Positions 1 to 7,092 of a stretch of 13,202 bases of DNA are shown here, piece by piece. The notes beneath the pieces were generated by a model. The model saw only the letters and a list, made by a program, of their open reading frames with translations, made no database searches and had not been told where the DNA came from. The DNA lies in contig JBMYXI010000078.1 in NCBI GenBank assembly GCA_049608225.1, forward strand, positions 1 through 13,202, read 5' to 3'. How positions within the stretch are numbered: position 1 is the first letter of the stretch; every line of letters starts with the position of its first letter. This DNA is from Parashewanella sp049608225. GTDB lineage: Bacteria > Pseudomonadota > Gammaproteobacteria > Enterobacterales > Shewanellaceae. Made by a program: the position numbers and the translations under genes.

Positions 1-579
1 CAGCGCCTTATATTTTTTACCACTTGGCTTAATAGTGACGTTTTTGGCTACAACCTGCTCTGACTGAGCTGATGTCGTTGCTGTTCGTAATGTTGATGGC
101 TGACGTGTCGGCGTCGGATTCGATTCTACTTTTTTCGTCAGCGATGGAGTCTGAGGTTGAACCGCCGTACGTTTAAACAATCGGCGCTGACCTAGCTCTT
201 TTACTTTTTGTTGCAACAAACGAATGGCTTGATCACGGTTAGTTGCAATATCTTCGAATCTTTTCGGTAAAAAATCCAACGCACCTGCATCTAATGCATC
301 TAACGTGGCTTGCGCACCATCATGAGTTAACGATGAAAACATCAAAATAGGCGTAGGCTGAGATCCCATAATTTCTTTCACCGCGGTGATACCATCCATT
401 ACTGGCATCTCAATATCCATAGTGATCACATTAGGGCGCAACTGTGCTGCCATTTTCACAGCCTCAGCGCCATTGATAGCAGTACCAACGACTTCTAATC
501 TTGGATCTTGTGCCAGAATTTCACTGACCCGTCGTCTGAAAAAACTTGAATCATCAACGACTAATACTTTAGTGACCAT
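1..579 (-). CDS. cheB: Chemotaxis response regulator / protein-glutamate methylesterase CheB, N-terminal part (cut by window edge)
   Basis: CheB removes methyl groups from receptor glutamates after phosphorylation by CheA, giving adaptation. The frame is open for 193 codons from ATG at 579 to the window edge. Residues 1 to about 108 form a receiver domain with the acidic pair D9-D10, the phospho-acceptor D55 in TMDIEMPVMDG, a switch Ser/Thr near 82-85 in SSLTHDG, and the conserved Lys in LPKRF at about 106. After that comes a Ser/Thr/Pro/Gln-rich linker (about 135-185) with many Lys and Thr. The methylesterase catalytic domain should lie beyond base 1 and is not visible, so catalysis cannot be checked. 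An AAGG-type ribosome site sits 8 or so bases before the ATG. The gene follows cheA by 40 bases in the same operon. The linker and operon position favour CheB over a lone receiver protein. Confidence 0.93.
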   Translation of the reverse strand, partial: MVTKVLVVDDSSFFRRRVSEILAQDPRLEVVGTAINGAEAVKMAAQLRPNVITMDIEMPVMDGITAVKEIMGSQPTPILMFSSLTHDGAQATLDALDAGALDFLPKRFEDIATNRDQAIRLLQQKVKELGQRRLFKRTAVQPQTPSLTKKVESNPTPTRQPSTLRTATTSAQSEQVVAKNVTIKPSGKKYKAL

Positions 580-619
580 TAAATGCCTTCAATCTCTTTT
601 GTTATTGTTCTTGTGATTG

Positions 620-2818
620 TTATTTTCGAGCGTAATGCTTCAATATTCCCGGTACATCAAGGATCAATGCGATACCACCATCAGAGGTAATTGTCGCACC
701 AGCCATACCTGGCGTGCCGTGTAATAAGGTACCCAGTGGTTTAATAACCACTTCTTCTTGGCCGATCAGCGCGTCAACCACAAACCCTATCTGTAACGTA
801 CCTAGTTGTACGATAACAACATGACCATGTTGCTTATCGCCATGTTGCAGACTGCTCTGCGGATGCAACCATTGCTCAAGATAGAACAGCGGCACGGCTT
901 TATCTCTCACAATCACAGTAAGCTGACCATCAACGATATTGGTTTTAGTTAAATCCAAATGGAATATTTCATTCACACTCGATAGTGGTAATGCAAAAAT
1001 TTGTTTCGCCACTTCAACCATTAAGGTCGGCATAATTGCCAGCGTTAACGGCACTTTAATTTCAAGTACGGTACCAACACCGCGCTGAGAGTCAATATGA
1101 ACCGTACCATTTAACTGGGCGATACGAGTTTTCACTACATCCATACCCACACCACGACCAGAGATATCCGAAATCTCTACTTTGGTGGAGAATCCGGGAG
1201 CAAAAATCAGATTATAAGCTTCGTTATCTGACATTCTCGCCGCTGAATCTTCATCTAATACACCACGATCAATCGCGATATTTTTAAGTTTTTCAGGGTC
1301 CATTCCGGCACCATCATCTTCAATTTTAAGAAGAATATGATCGCCTTCTTGGCTTGCCGATAAGGTAATGGTTCCGGTTCTTGGTTTATCATTTTTCTGG
1401 CGCTCATCTGGCATTTCAATGCCGTGATCGACTGAATTTCTCACCAAGTGAACTAAGGGATCAGCAAGTGCTTCGACTAAGTTTTTGTCTAAATCGGTGT
1501 CTTCACCGATCATCACCAAATTAATTTCTTTATTTAAGCTACGAGCGAGATCTCTAACTACCCGTGGGAAACGTCCAAATACTTTTTTGATTGGCTGCAT
1601 TCGGGTTTTCATCACTGCGCCTTGCAAGTCGGCAGTAACCAAATCTAAATTAGCTAATGCTTTTGACATTTCTTCGTCTTCGCGATTAATGCCAATGCTG
1701 ACCAAACGATTTCTAACCAGTACTAACTCACCAACCATGTTCATGATTTGATCAAGTCTAGCGGTATCAACTCGAACTGTCGTTTCACCTTGTGCAGGTT
1801 TAGCGACACTTGCTTCTTTCGTTTTCGCCACCGCTTTGGTTTCAACTTTAGGCTTAGCCGCCACTTTTGCTTTAGGTTCAAGCTTTTTTTCAACCTGAAC
1901 AGGCTGGGCTTTAGATGTTTTGATTGCTGAAGGCTCGACTACTAGCTGTTCATTTGCAGAAGTCGTGGCTTTAGGTGCTGCTGATTTGCCATGTAATTCA
2001 TCTAATAATGCTTCAAACTCATCATCAGTGATCTCATCCGATGGAGCATCTGTTGTCTCTGATGCGCTAGCTGATTGTGTACCCGCAGACGTCGCATCAG
2101 CAATTTCAGCATTAAAACCCGTTTTACCATGTAACTCATCCAATAAGGCTTCAAACTCATCATCAGATATGTCATCAGAGTCGCCAGCTCCTGAAGGTGG
2201 CTCTCCAGCAGTTAACGTAGGACCTTTACCTTCTCCATGCAATGCATCAAGCAAATCATCAAATTCATCTTGAGAAATCTCATCGATACTTGATTCTATA
2301 TCTGTTGCTGGAATGTCTATTTGACTTGAGGCTTCACTTGGTATCGGTTGTTGCACAACATCTTCACTGATCGCTTCGGGTTCAGGTTCAGGTTCAGCTT
2401 CAATTTGCACAGATTCACTCGGCAGGGCTTCACCAGAACTTAACAACTTTAACTGAGCGAGTAATTCAGGCTCTGCAGGCGACTGTTCTTCACCAGCCTG
2501 CGTTTGGCTAAACATAGAATTAATCGCATCAACTGACTGCAAAATGATATCCATTAGTTCCGCAGTAACTTCTCGTTTTCCCGTCCTAAGGAGATCAAAA
2601 GTATTTTCTGACTCATGGCAGACATCGACCATAGGCGTCAGCCCTAAAAAGCCTGCGCCACCTTTAACGGTATGGAAGCCACGGAAAATGGCATTAAGTA
2701 GATCAGAATCGTCAGGGTTATTTTCTAAATCAACCAGCTGCTCTTGCAGCAGTTCAAGAATTTCACCCGCTTCGATCAAAAAGTCTTGAAGAATTTCTTC
2801 ATCAACCGAAAACGTCAT
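620..2818 (-). CDS. cheA: Chemotaxis sensor histidine kinase CheA
   Basis: CheA is the soluble kinase of the receptor array: it autophosphorylates on the P1 histidine and passes phosphate to CheY and CheB. The 732-residue product has P1 (about 5-105) with the phosphorylated His49 in FRGFHTVKGGAGF. A long acidic then Ala/Lys-rich segment (about 110-345) stands where a P2 domain is usual. The P3 dimer helices start near 347 (VRVDTARLDQIMNMVGEL), and the P4 kinase has an N box (HLVRNSVDHGIEMP, about 457-470), G1 (DDGAGMD, 501-507) and G2 (SGRGVGMDVV, about 553-562). The CheW-like P5 spans about 590-732. All catalytic motifs look intact. The linker carries three near-identical acidic motifs, annotated separately. 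ATG at 2818 has a GGGAG ribosome site 8 bases upstream, and cheZ ends 15 bases before it. This is the polar-system CheA of the gammaproteobacterial F6 type by context (inference). Confidence 0.97.
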   Translation of the reverse strand: MTFSVDEEILQDFLIEAGEILELLQEQLVDLENNPDDSDLLNAIFRGFHTVKGGAGFLGLTPMVDVCHESENTFDLLRTGKREVTAELMDIILQSVDAINSMFSQTQAGEEQSPAEPELLAQLKLLSSGEALPSESVQIEAEPEPEPEAISEDVVQQPIPSEASSQIDIPATDIESSIDEISQDEFDDLLDALHGEGKGPTLTAGEPPSGAGDSDDISDDEFEALLDELHGKTGFNAEIADATSAGTQSASASETTDAPSDEITDDEFEALLDELHGKSAAPKATTSANEQLVVEPSAIKTSKAQPVQVEKKLEPKAKVAAKPKVETKAVAKTKEASVAKPAQGETTVRVDTARLDQIMNMVGELVLVRNRLVSIGINREDEEMSKALANLDLVTADLQGAVMKTRMQPIKKVFGRFPRVVRDLARSLNKEINLVMIGEDTDLDKNLVEALADPLVHLVRNSVDHGIEMPDERQKNDKPRTGTITLSASQEGDHILLKIEDDGAGMDPEKLKNIAIDRGVLDEDSAARMSDNEAYNLIFAPGFSTKVEISDISGRGVGMDVVKTRIAQLNGTVHIDSQRGVGTVLEIKVPLTLAIMPTLMVEVAKQIFALPLSSVNEIFHLDLTKTNIVDGQLTVIVRDKAVPLFYLEQWLHPQSSLQHGDKQHGHVVIVQLGTLQIGFVVDALIGQEEVVIKPLGTLLHGTPGMAGATITSDGGIALILDVPGILKHYARK
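1982..2284 (-). repeat. Three acidic 19-residue repeats in the CheA linker
   Basis: Within CheA, residues 179-197, 215-233 and 261-279 repeat the pattern D-[DE]-I-[ST]-x-D-E-F-[DE]-x-L-L-D-x-L-H-G-[EK]. The DNA copies lie at 2228-2284, 2120-2176 and 1982-2038. They are separated by low-complexity Ser/Thr/Ala/Gly-rich spacers of unequal length, so this is a set of short linear motifs rather than a tandem fold. Each copy would form an amphipathic helix. They occupy the place of the CheY-binding P2 domain. In Vibrio a CheA segment of this region (called LID) is known to bind the polar array protein ParP. That these copies do the same job is inference. Confidence 0.85.
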
Positions 2819-2833
2819 GTATTTGACTCCCTG

Positions 2834-3571
2834 TTAAAATCCTAAGCTTGACAATAAATCATCAACTTCATCCTGACCTGCCACGACATCTTCGCGTGTA
2901 TCAGCATTCATTATTGGGCCTTCAGCTTCGATGCTACTGTTATTTTCAAGTACATTTTCAGCTGCAGAATGCTCACCAAATATGGTCAACATAGACACTA
3001 GGCTACCTTCAACTTCGTGAACAAGCGTGATCACTCGACGGATCATTTGCCCTGTTAAGTCTTGAAAATCTTGTGCCAATAAAATTTGATTGAGTAAATC
3101 TCGTAAGCGATTAGAATCGTGATCGCTGCGCTGTAACATATCTTGAATGTTATGACAGAGCCTTTTAAATTCTTCTAGCTCAAGATCTCGTTTCATTAAC
3201 CGATCCCAATTGGGAGATACTTTTTGAATATTGGCAATCAATGCATCGGCCAAAGGCAAAGATTCTTCAACAGCATCCATAGTTTTATTTGCTGCTTGCT
3301 CTGTCATATCTATGACATAATTCAGACGCTCTTTAGCATCAGGAATGTCATCACTGGTGAGCTTAATTAAGCGTTCATCAACTTGAAAGTCAACGAGTGT
3401 ACTGTGCAATTGACGCGTTAATTTACCAATTTCTTCATAGAGATCGTGTTGAATCGGCGAAGCCAGCTCTTTTAGCAATTCATCTGCTTGCTCTTGCTGA
3501 CCTTGAGATAACAATTCAACTAACTGCTGAGCTTGAGCGAGGTTAATCAGCTCTGTCTGTTGTGCTTGCAT
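2834..3571 (-). CDS. cheZ: Protein phosphatase CheZ
   Basis: CheZ speeds dephosphorylation of CheY-P and so ends the tumble or reversal signal. The 245-residue product is nearly all helical. The active-site segment QDFQDLTGQMIRRV spans about 167-180, with Asp171 and Gln175 at the places of E. coli CheZ Asp143 and the catalytic Gln147. The long hairpin helices (about 80-200) fit the four-helix dimer. After a disordered acidic stretch (about 202-232) the protein ends in DEVDDLLSSLGF, the C-terminal helix that docks on CheY-P. The extra N-terminal 30-40 residues, rich in Gln and Leu, make it somewhat longer than the enteric form. ATG at 3571 has an AGGGA ribosome site 6 bases upstream, and cheY ends 13 bases before it. 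CheY and CheZ are thus made together. Confidence 0.96.
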   Translation of the reverse strand: MQAQQTELINLAQAQQLVELLSQGQQEQADELLKELASPIQHDLYEEIGKLTRQLHSTLVDFQVDERLIKLTSDDIPDAKERLNYVIDMTEQAANKTMDAVEESLPLADALIANIQKVSPNWDRLMKRDLELEEFKRLCHNIQDMLQRSDHDSNRLRDLLNQILLAQDFQDLTGQMIRRVITLVHEVEGSLVSMLTIFGEHSAAENVLENNSSIEAEGPIMNADTREDVVAGQDEVDDLLSSLGF

Positions 3572-3584
3572 CGGCCATCCCTGC

Positions 3585-3968
3585 TTAACCTAATCGCTCA
3601 AAAATCTTATCGAGTTTCTCTTTTAATGTTGCTGCGGTGAAAGGTTTAACAACATAACCATTCACACCCGCTTGAGCAGCGGCAATAATTTGCTCACGCT
3701 TAGCTTCTGCAGTTACCATCAAAACTGGAATTGTTTTTAAATTGTCATCTGCTCGAATGGCTTTAAGCAAATCAATGCCTTGCATTCCTGGCATATTCCA
3801 ATCTGTTACAACAAAGTCAAAATCACCCTTTTGTAACATAGGTAAGGCGGTTGTTCCATCGTCTGCTTCTTGGGTATTATTGAATCCCAAATCTCGCAAC
3901 AAGTTCTTAATGATACGCCTCATTGTTGAAAAATCGTCAACAATCAGTATCTTCATATTCTTGTCCAA
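3585..3968 (-). CDS. cheY: Chemotaxis response regulator CheY (TTG start preferred)
   Basis: CheY is the single-domain receiver that, when phosphorylated by CheA, binds the flagellar switch protein FliM. Counted from the preferred TTG start (127 residues), it shows the acidic pair D11-D12, phospho-acceptor D56 in VVTDWNMPGMQG, switch T86 in MVTAEA, aromatic Y105 and K108 in VVKPF, so all signalling residues are present. There is no output domain. The frame stays open to a GTG at 3980 (131 residues), but that GTG overlaps the strong GGAGG at 3974-3978, which is 5 bases from the TTG at 3968. An ATG at 3956 would be 17 bases from that site. The TTG start gives the LDKNMKIL beginning that matches relatives as I remember them. 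A 66-base gap separates this start from the end of fliA. I saw no terminator or sigma-28 element in it. Confidence 0.95.
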   Translation of the reverse strand: MDKNMKILIVDDFSTMRRIIKNLLRDLGFNNTQEADDGTTALPMLQKGDFDFVVTDWNMPGMQGIDLLKAIRADDNLKTIPVLMVTAEAKREQIIAAAQAGVNGYVVKPFTAATLKEKLDKIFERLG

Positions 3969-3973
3969 GGTTT

Positions 3974-3978
3974 CCTCC
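3974..3978 (-). promoter_or_regulatory. Ribosome binding site deciding the cheY start
   Basis: GGAGG followed by five bases (AAACC) and TTG. It is the strongest Shine-Dalgarno match seen in the operon. Its first base lies in the GTG codon at 3978-3980, which makes initiation at that GTG unlikely and points to TTG at 3968. Confidence 0.75.
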
Positions 3979-4034
3979 ACGAACTTAACTTTGTTTTAAT
4001 TATTTATGTAATCAATACACAACGAAATGTCTGA

Positions 4035-4754
4035 CTAATCTTGAGTCCAGTCTCTAAGTTTATTTTTTAGCCTTAACATGGCTTGACTCATGATCTGACT
4101 CACTCGTGATTCACTGACTTCTAAAATTGCGCCAATCTCTTTTAGATTAAGCGCCTCATCATAATAAAGTGATAAGACCAATGCATCCTTTTCTGGCAAT
4201 TGTTTGATCCCATCGACTAAAGCTTGTTGAAAATGCGCTTCTGTTAGTGATTCAAACGCCTGGTCTTGTGGACTTTCATCATGAGTGACGATGTCTTCTG
4301 AAACCCCTAAATCTTCAATACCAACAATTTTACCCGATGCAACATCATTTAAAATGCGGTGATATTCATCTAACGACATATCTAATTCAGTAGCAATTTC
4401 AGAATCAGTGGCTTCTCGGCCTAACCCTTGTTCCAACTTATCAATTGCTTGTGCCACCATTCGATGATTTCGATGGACCGATCTTGGCACCCAATCGCCA
4501 CGACGGATTTCGTCCAACATTGAGCCACGAATTCGAATACCTGCAAAAGTTTCAAACTTAGCGCCTTTAGAACCATCAAATTTACTGGATGCTTCTAATA
4601 ACCCCATCATTCCGGCCTGTAACAAGTCATCTAATTGAACAGATGCTGGCAATCTTGCCAATAAATGATGGGCAATTTTTTGTACCAACGGTGCATACTG
4701 TTCGACCACGGATGTTCTATCGTCAAAGCTCGTATACGCAGCGGCTTTATTCAC
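4035..4754 (-). CDS. fliA: RNA polymerase sigma factor for flagellar operons FliA (sigma 28)
   Basis: FliA directs RNA polymerase to late flagellar and chemotaxis promoters (TAAA...GCCGATAA type) and is normally held by FlgM until the hook is complete. The 239-residue product has sigma region 2 (about 18-92) with DDLLQAGMMGLLEAS and FETFAGIRIRGSMLDEIR followed by the GDWVPRS segment. It also has a region 3 linker (about 95-145) and region 4 (about 183-232) with the helix-turn-helix LKEIGAILEVSESRVSQI. Length and parts are normal for the family. The start is GTG at 4754. The AGAAGGGG ribosome site lies inside the end of flhG, and the two genes overlap by 8 bases, which suggests coupled translation. 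A likely target promoter lies in this window at 11158-11184, before the chemoreceptor gene. FlgM is not in the window. Confidence 0.97.
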   Translation of the reverse strand: MNKAAAYTSFDDRTSVVEQYAPLVQKIAHHLLARLPASVQLDDLLQAGMMGLLEASSKFDGSKGAKFETFAGIRIRGSMLDEIRRGDWVPRSVHRNHRMVAQAIDKLEQGLGREATDSEIATELDMSLDEYHRILNDVASGKIVGIEDLGVSEDIVTHDESPQDQAFESLTEAHFQQALVDGIKQLPEKDALVLSLYYDEALNLKEIGAILEVSESRVSQIMSQAMLRLKNKLRDWTQD

Positions 4755-5628
4755 TCGTGTGATCCCCTTCTAACTCAGGACGCTGCACCAGTCGTTCAAT
4801 AAAGAATTCTAAGTGACCACCGGGCTGCTGCGGCACTGGCCAACTAATAATTTTATTAGCAAGACCATGATAGGCAATGGAAGCCGGTGATTTTGGAAAC
4901 GCTTCCACAACTAACTTTTGCTTACGCACTGCTTTACGCAGATTATCATCGAAAGGAATAGTAGCGACTAGCTCAAGCGCGACATCTAAAAAGCGATCAG
5001 TCACTTTACTTAACTTAGCAAATAGCTCCATGCCTTCACGCAAACTGCGAACCATATTAGCGACAATTTTAAAGCGGAACACACCATGTTCCCGGCTCAA
5101 AATTTTAATCAGTGCATATGCATCGGTTATCGATGTTGGCTCATCACACACCACAATTAATACATCTTGTGAGGCACGTGAAAAACTCAATACCATATCG
5201 GAAATGCCCGCAGCAGTATCAACAATGAGTACATCAAATTGGGTTTTCATTTCACTGAAAGCACGAATAAGACCCACATGTTGAGCAGATGTCAGCTCTA
5301 CCATAGCTTGCGTGCCAGAAGTAGCAGGAATAATTCCAATGCCTTTTGGACCTCTGACAATCACATCATCTAATTCAGCTTCACCTGATAACACATGAGA
5401 CAGATTTTTTTCTGCTCTGATCCCTAGCATAACGTCAACGTTTGCTAATCCTAGATCGGCGTCCAGTATCAGCACTCGTTTGCCTTTTTCGGCAAGTGCC
5501 ACCGCAGTGTTAATTGAGGCGCTAGTTTTACCAACACCACCTTTACCACCACTTACTGCAATAACTTTAACTTTCTCGTTATTTGGTTGATTCATCATTC
5601 GTAAACCGCTTGCTTGGTCTTGGGTCAT
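4747..5628 (-). CDS. flhG: MinD-like ATPase FlhG (FleN), flagellar number regulator
   Basis: FlhG is a MinD/ParA-type ATPase that keeps flagella to one per pole. It stimulates the FlhF GTPase and restrains the FlrA/FleQ master activator. From ATG at 5628 (293 residues), it begins with the FlhF-activating motif DQASGLR (4-10), then the deviant Walker A KGGVGKT (29-35), DADLGLANVD (56-65) and Walker B DTAAGISD (137-144). Near the C-terminus LEFFIERLVQ looks like the amphipathic membrane-binding helix. The frame can be extended to 5658 (303 residues). I prefer 5628 because the extra ten residues lie inside flhF, the shorter form has the usual MTxDQAxxLR start, and it sits 4 bases after the flhF stop. 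That spacing favours translational re-initiation, keeping the FlhF:FlhG ratio steady. It overlaps fliA by 8 bases. Confidence 0.96.
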   Translation of the reverse strand: MTQDQASGLRMMNQPNNEKVKVIAVSGGKGGVGKTSASINTAVALAEKGKRVLILDADLGLANVDVMLGIRAEKNLSHVLSGEAELDDVIVRGPKGIGIIPATSGTQAMVELTSAQHVGLIRAFSEMKTQFDVLIVDTAAGISDMVLSFSRASQDVLIVVCDEPTSITDAYALIKILSREHGVFRFKIVANMVRSLREGMELFAKLSKVTDRFLDVALELVATIPFDDNLRKAVRKQKLVVEAFPKSPASIAYHGLANKIISWPVPQQPGGHLEFFIERLVQRPELEGDHTSE

Positions 5629-5632
5629 GGTT

Positions 5633-7081
5633 TTACTCAAATGCATGGGCGACTTCATTCACCCCTGAGTGATTCGTCATATATTCAGGTTGTCTTTCAT
5701 CCAAAACCGATAATGCTTGCTCAGCCAATTGCATGGTTTCTGCAACACGCATATCTTCTGGAACTCTTTGTCCGTCTGTTACATAACTCAGTGATAAGCG
5801 ATTTTCAATTAACACACTTAAAGCACTCGCTAGAGAAACCGACTCATCTAATTTCGTTAAAATCGCACCTGCCAATGGCACACGCTGGAAACATTCGACG
5901 GCTTCTTGTAACACTCGACGTTGAGATGTTGCAGACAATACCAGATAATTTCTTATAGGTATGCGTTTATTTGTCGCTAAATTATCAAGTTGTTGAAATA
6001 AACGCATATCACGCTGTCCCATCCCAGCAGTATCAATCAAAATCAGTTTGCGATTTCTAAATTGATAAATTGTTTGCTCAAGTTCATTAACATCGTGAGC
6101 AAGCTTAACTGGGCAGCCCATTATTTTGCCATAAGTTGCCAATTGCTCAAAGGCTCCAATGCGATAATGATCCATTGTTATTAACGCAACTTGATCTTTT
6201 CCGTGTTTTTCAGCGAATCTTGCTGCTAATTTAGCCAAACTAGTGGTTTTACCCACACCAGTTGGTCCAACAAGAGCAACAACACCACCGCGATTGACAA
6301 TGTCATCACCTTGATTGTCAAGTAAATTTGCCAAACTCTGCGGTAATGCTTTAACTAATTCTGCAGGCGCATAGTGTTGAGTTAAATCTGATAACTGTTT
6401 TGCAAGCTGTGGTGAAAACTCAGCCTCTAATAACTTGGTTTCCAGCATCGACCCCATAGGATCTGTACGTTGCTTTTGCTCACTCAATAACCCTGAGACT
6501 TGATGGGTGAGTAAATTTCTAAGTGATGCGAGCTCGTCTTTCATCGCTTGCATTTCATCTGACTTAACCACATTGCTATCCTGTTGTTTTCTCGTTGCTA
6601 CAGAGGAATATGGTTGAGACGGTGAAAATGATTCTTTCGGCGCTGGCGCTTCAAGCGCTTGTGCCCAAGCTGGCATATCTAAATTTTGTGCTTGAGACTG
6701 AGCCAACTTTTGTTGCTCTAATTTCGAATGCTGTCTTTCAAGTAGTGCTTTTAATGAATCGGCTGGCGATTTGCTTTCTTTAGCGAAAGCCTGAGGCTGC
6801 GTAGGATTTGCTGTCTGAGCGCGAGCCTTAACAGTATTATTGTTCATTGAACTGCGACCCAGTGAGACTTGGTCATCTGAAATATCAAACAATGATGATT
6901 TTGTTTGCTCAGGCGCTTTAGCTATCGCCGGCTTCGGATCATCATAATCAACGGCTGCAACAATTTCGATACCGCCATTGACCTTTTTATTAGACATGAT
7001 CACCGCATCCGAACCTAAAGTATCTTTTACTTGGGCTAAAGCAGCACGCATATCTTTGGCAAAAAATCGTTTTATTTTCAC
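5633..7081 (-). CDS. flhF: SRP-type GTPase FlhF, polar flagellum placement
   Basis: FlhF is the third SRP-family GTPase (with Ffh and FtsY). It marks the cell pole where the flagellum is built and recruits FliF. The 482-residue product begins with the basic B-domain start MKIKRFFAKDMRAALAQVK. A long low-complexity, Gln/Ala/Ser-rich region (about 50-205) follows, then the NG domain. In it are G1 GPTGVGKTT (272-280), the DHYRIGAFEQL motif (about 304-314), G3 DTAGMGQRD (350-358) and G4 TKLDE (409-413). All nucleotide-binding motifs look intact. The start is GTG at 7081, with AGAGGA seven bases upstream that begins inside the flhA stop codon. There is no in-frame ATG nearby that fits better. The gene follows flhA by 11 bases and precedes flhG by 4, the usual arrangement in polar flagellates. 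Confidence 0.97.
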   Translation of the reverse strand: MKIKRFFAKDMRAALAQVKDTLGSDAVIMSNKKVNGGIEIVAAVDYDDPKPAIAKAPEQTKSSLFDISDDQVSLGRSSMNNNTVKARAQTANPTQPQAFAKESKSPADSLKALLERQHSKLEQQKLAQSQAQNLDMPAWAQALEAPAPKESFSPSQPYSSVATRKQQDSNVVKSDEMQAMKDELASLRNLLTHQVSGLLSEQKQRTDPMGSMLETKLLEAEFSPQLAKQLSDLTQHYAPAELVKALPQSLANLLDNQGDDIVNRGGVVALVGPTGVGKTTSLAKLAARFAEKHGKDQVALITMDHYRIGAFEQLATYGKIMGCPVKLAHDVNELEQTIYQFRNRKLILIDTAGMGQRDMRLFQQLDNLATNKRIPIRNYLVLSATSQRRVLQEAVECFQRVPLAGAILTKLDESVSLASALSVLIENRLSLSYVTDGQRVPEDMRVAETMQLAEQALSVLDERQPEYMTNHSGVNEVAHAFE

Positions 7082-7092
7082 GGTTACATCCT

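Noticed and set aside
386..616. 76-codon plus-strand frame over the cheB start
   Set aside because: Antisense of the CheB receiver domain, whose conserved residues fix the minus-strand frame.
1356..1363. GCCGATAA, a perfect sigma-28 -10 box, on the plus strand inside cheA
   Set aside because: No TAAA at the required 15-base spacing (TATGA is there instead), and it lies antisense within a conserved coding region.
1485..2273. Several plus-strand open frames inside cheA
   Set aside because: They are Ser/Thr/Arg-rich antisense readings of conserved CheA domains and of the repeat linker; no independent start signals.
2377..2398. Short GGTTCA tandem repeat in cheA
   Set aside because: Encodes a short Glu-Pro run in the disordered linker; ordinary low complexity with too few copies to suggest phase variation.
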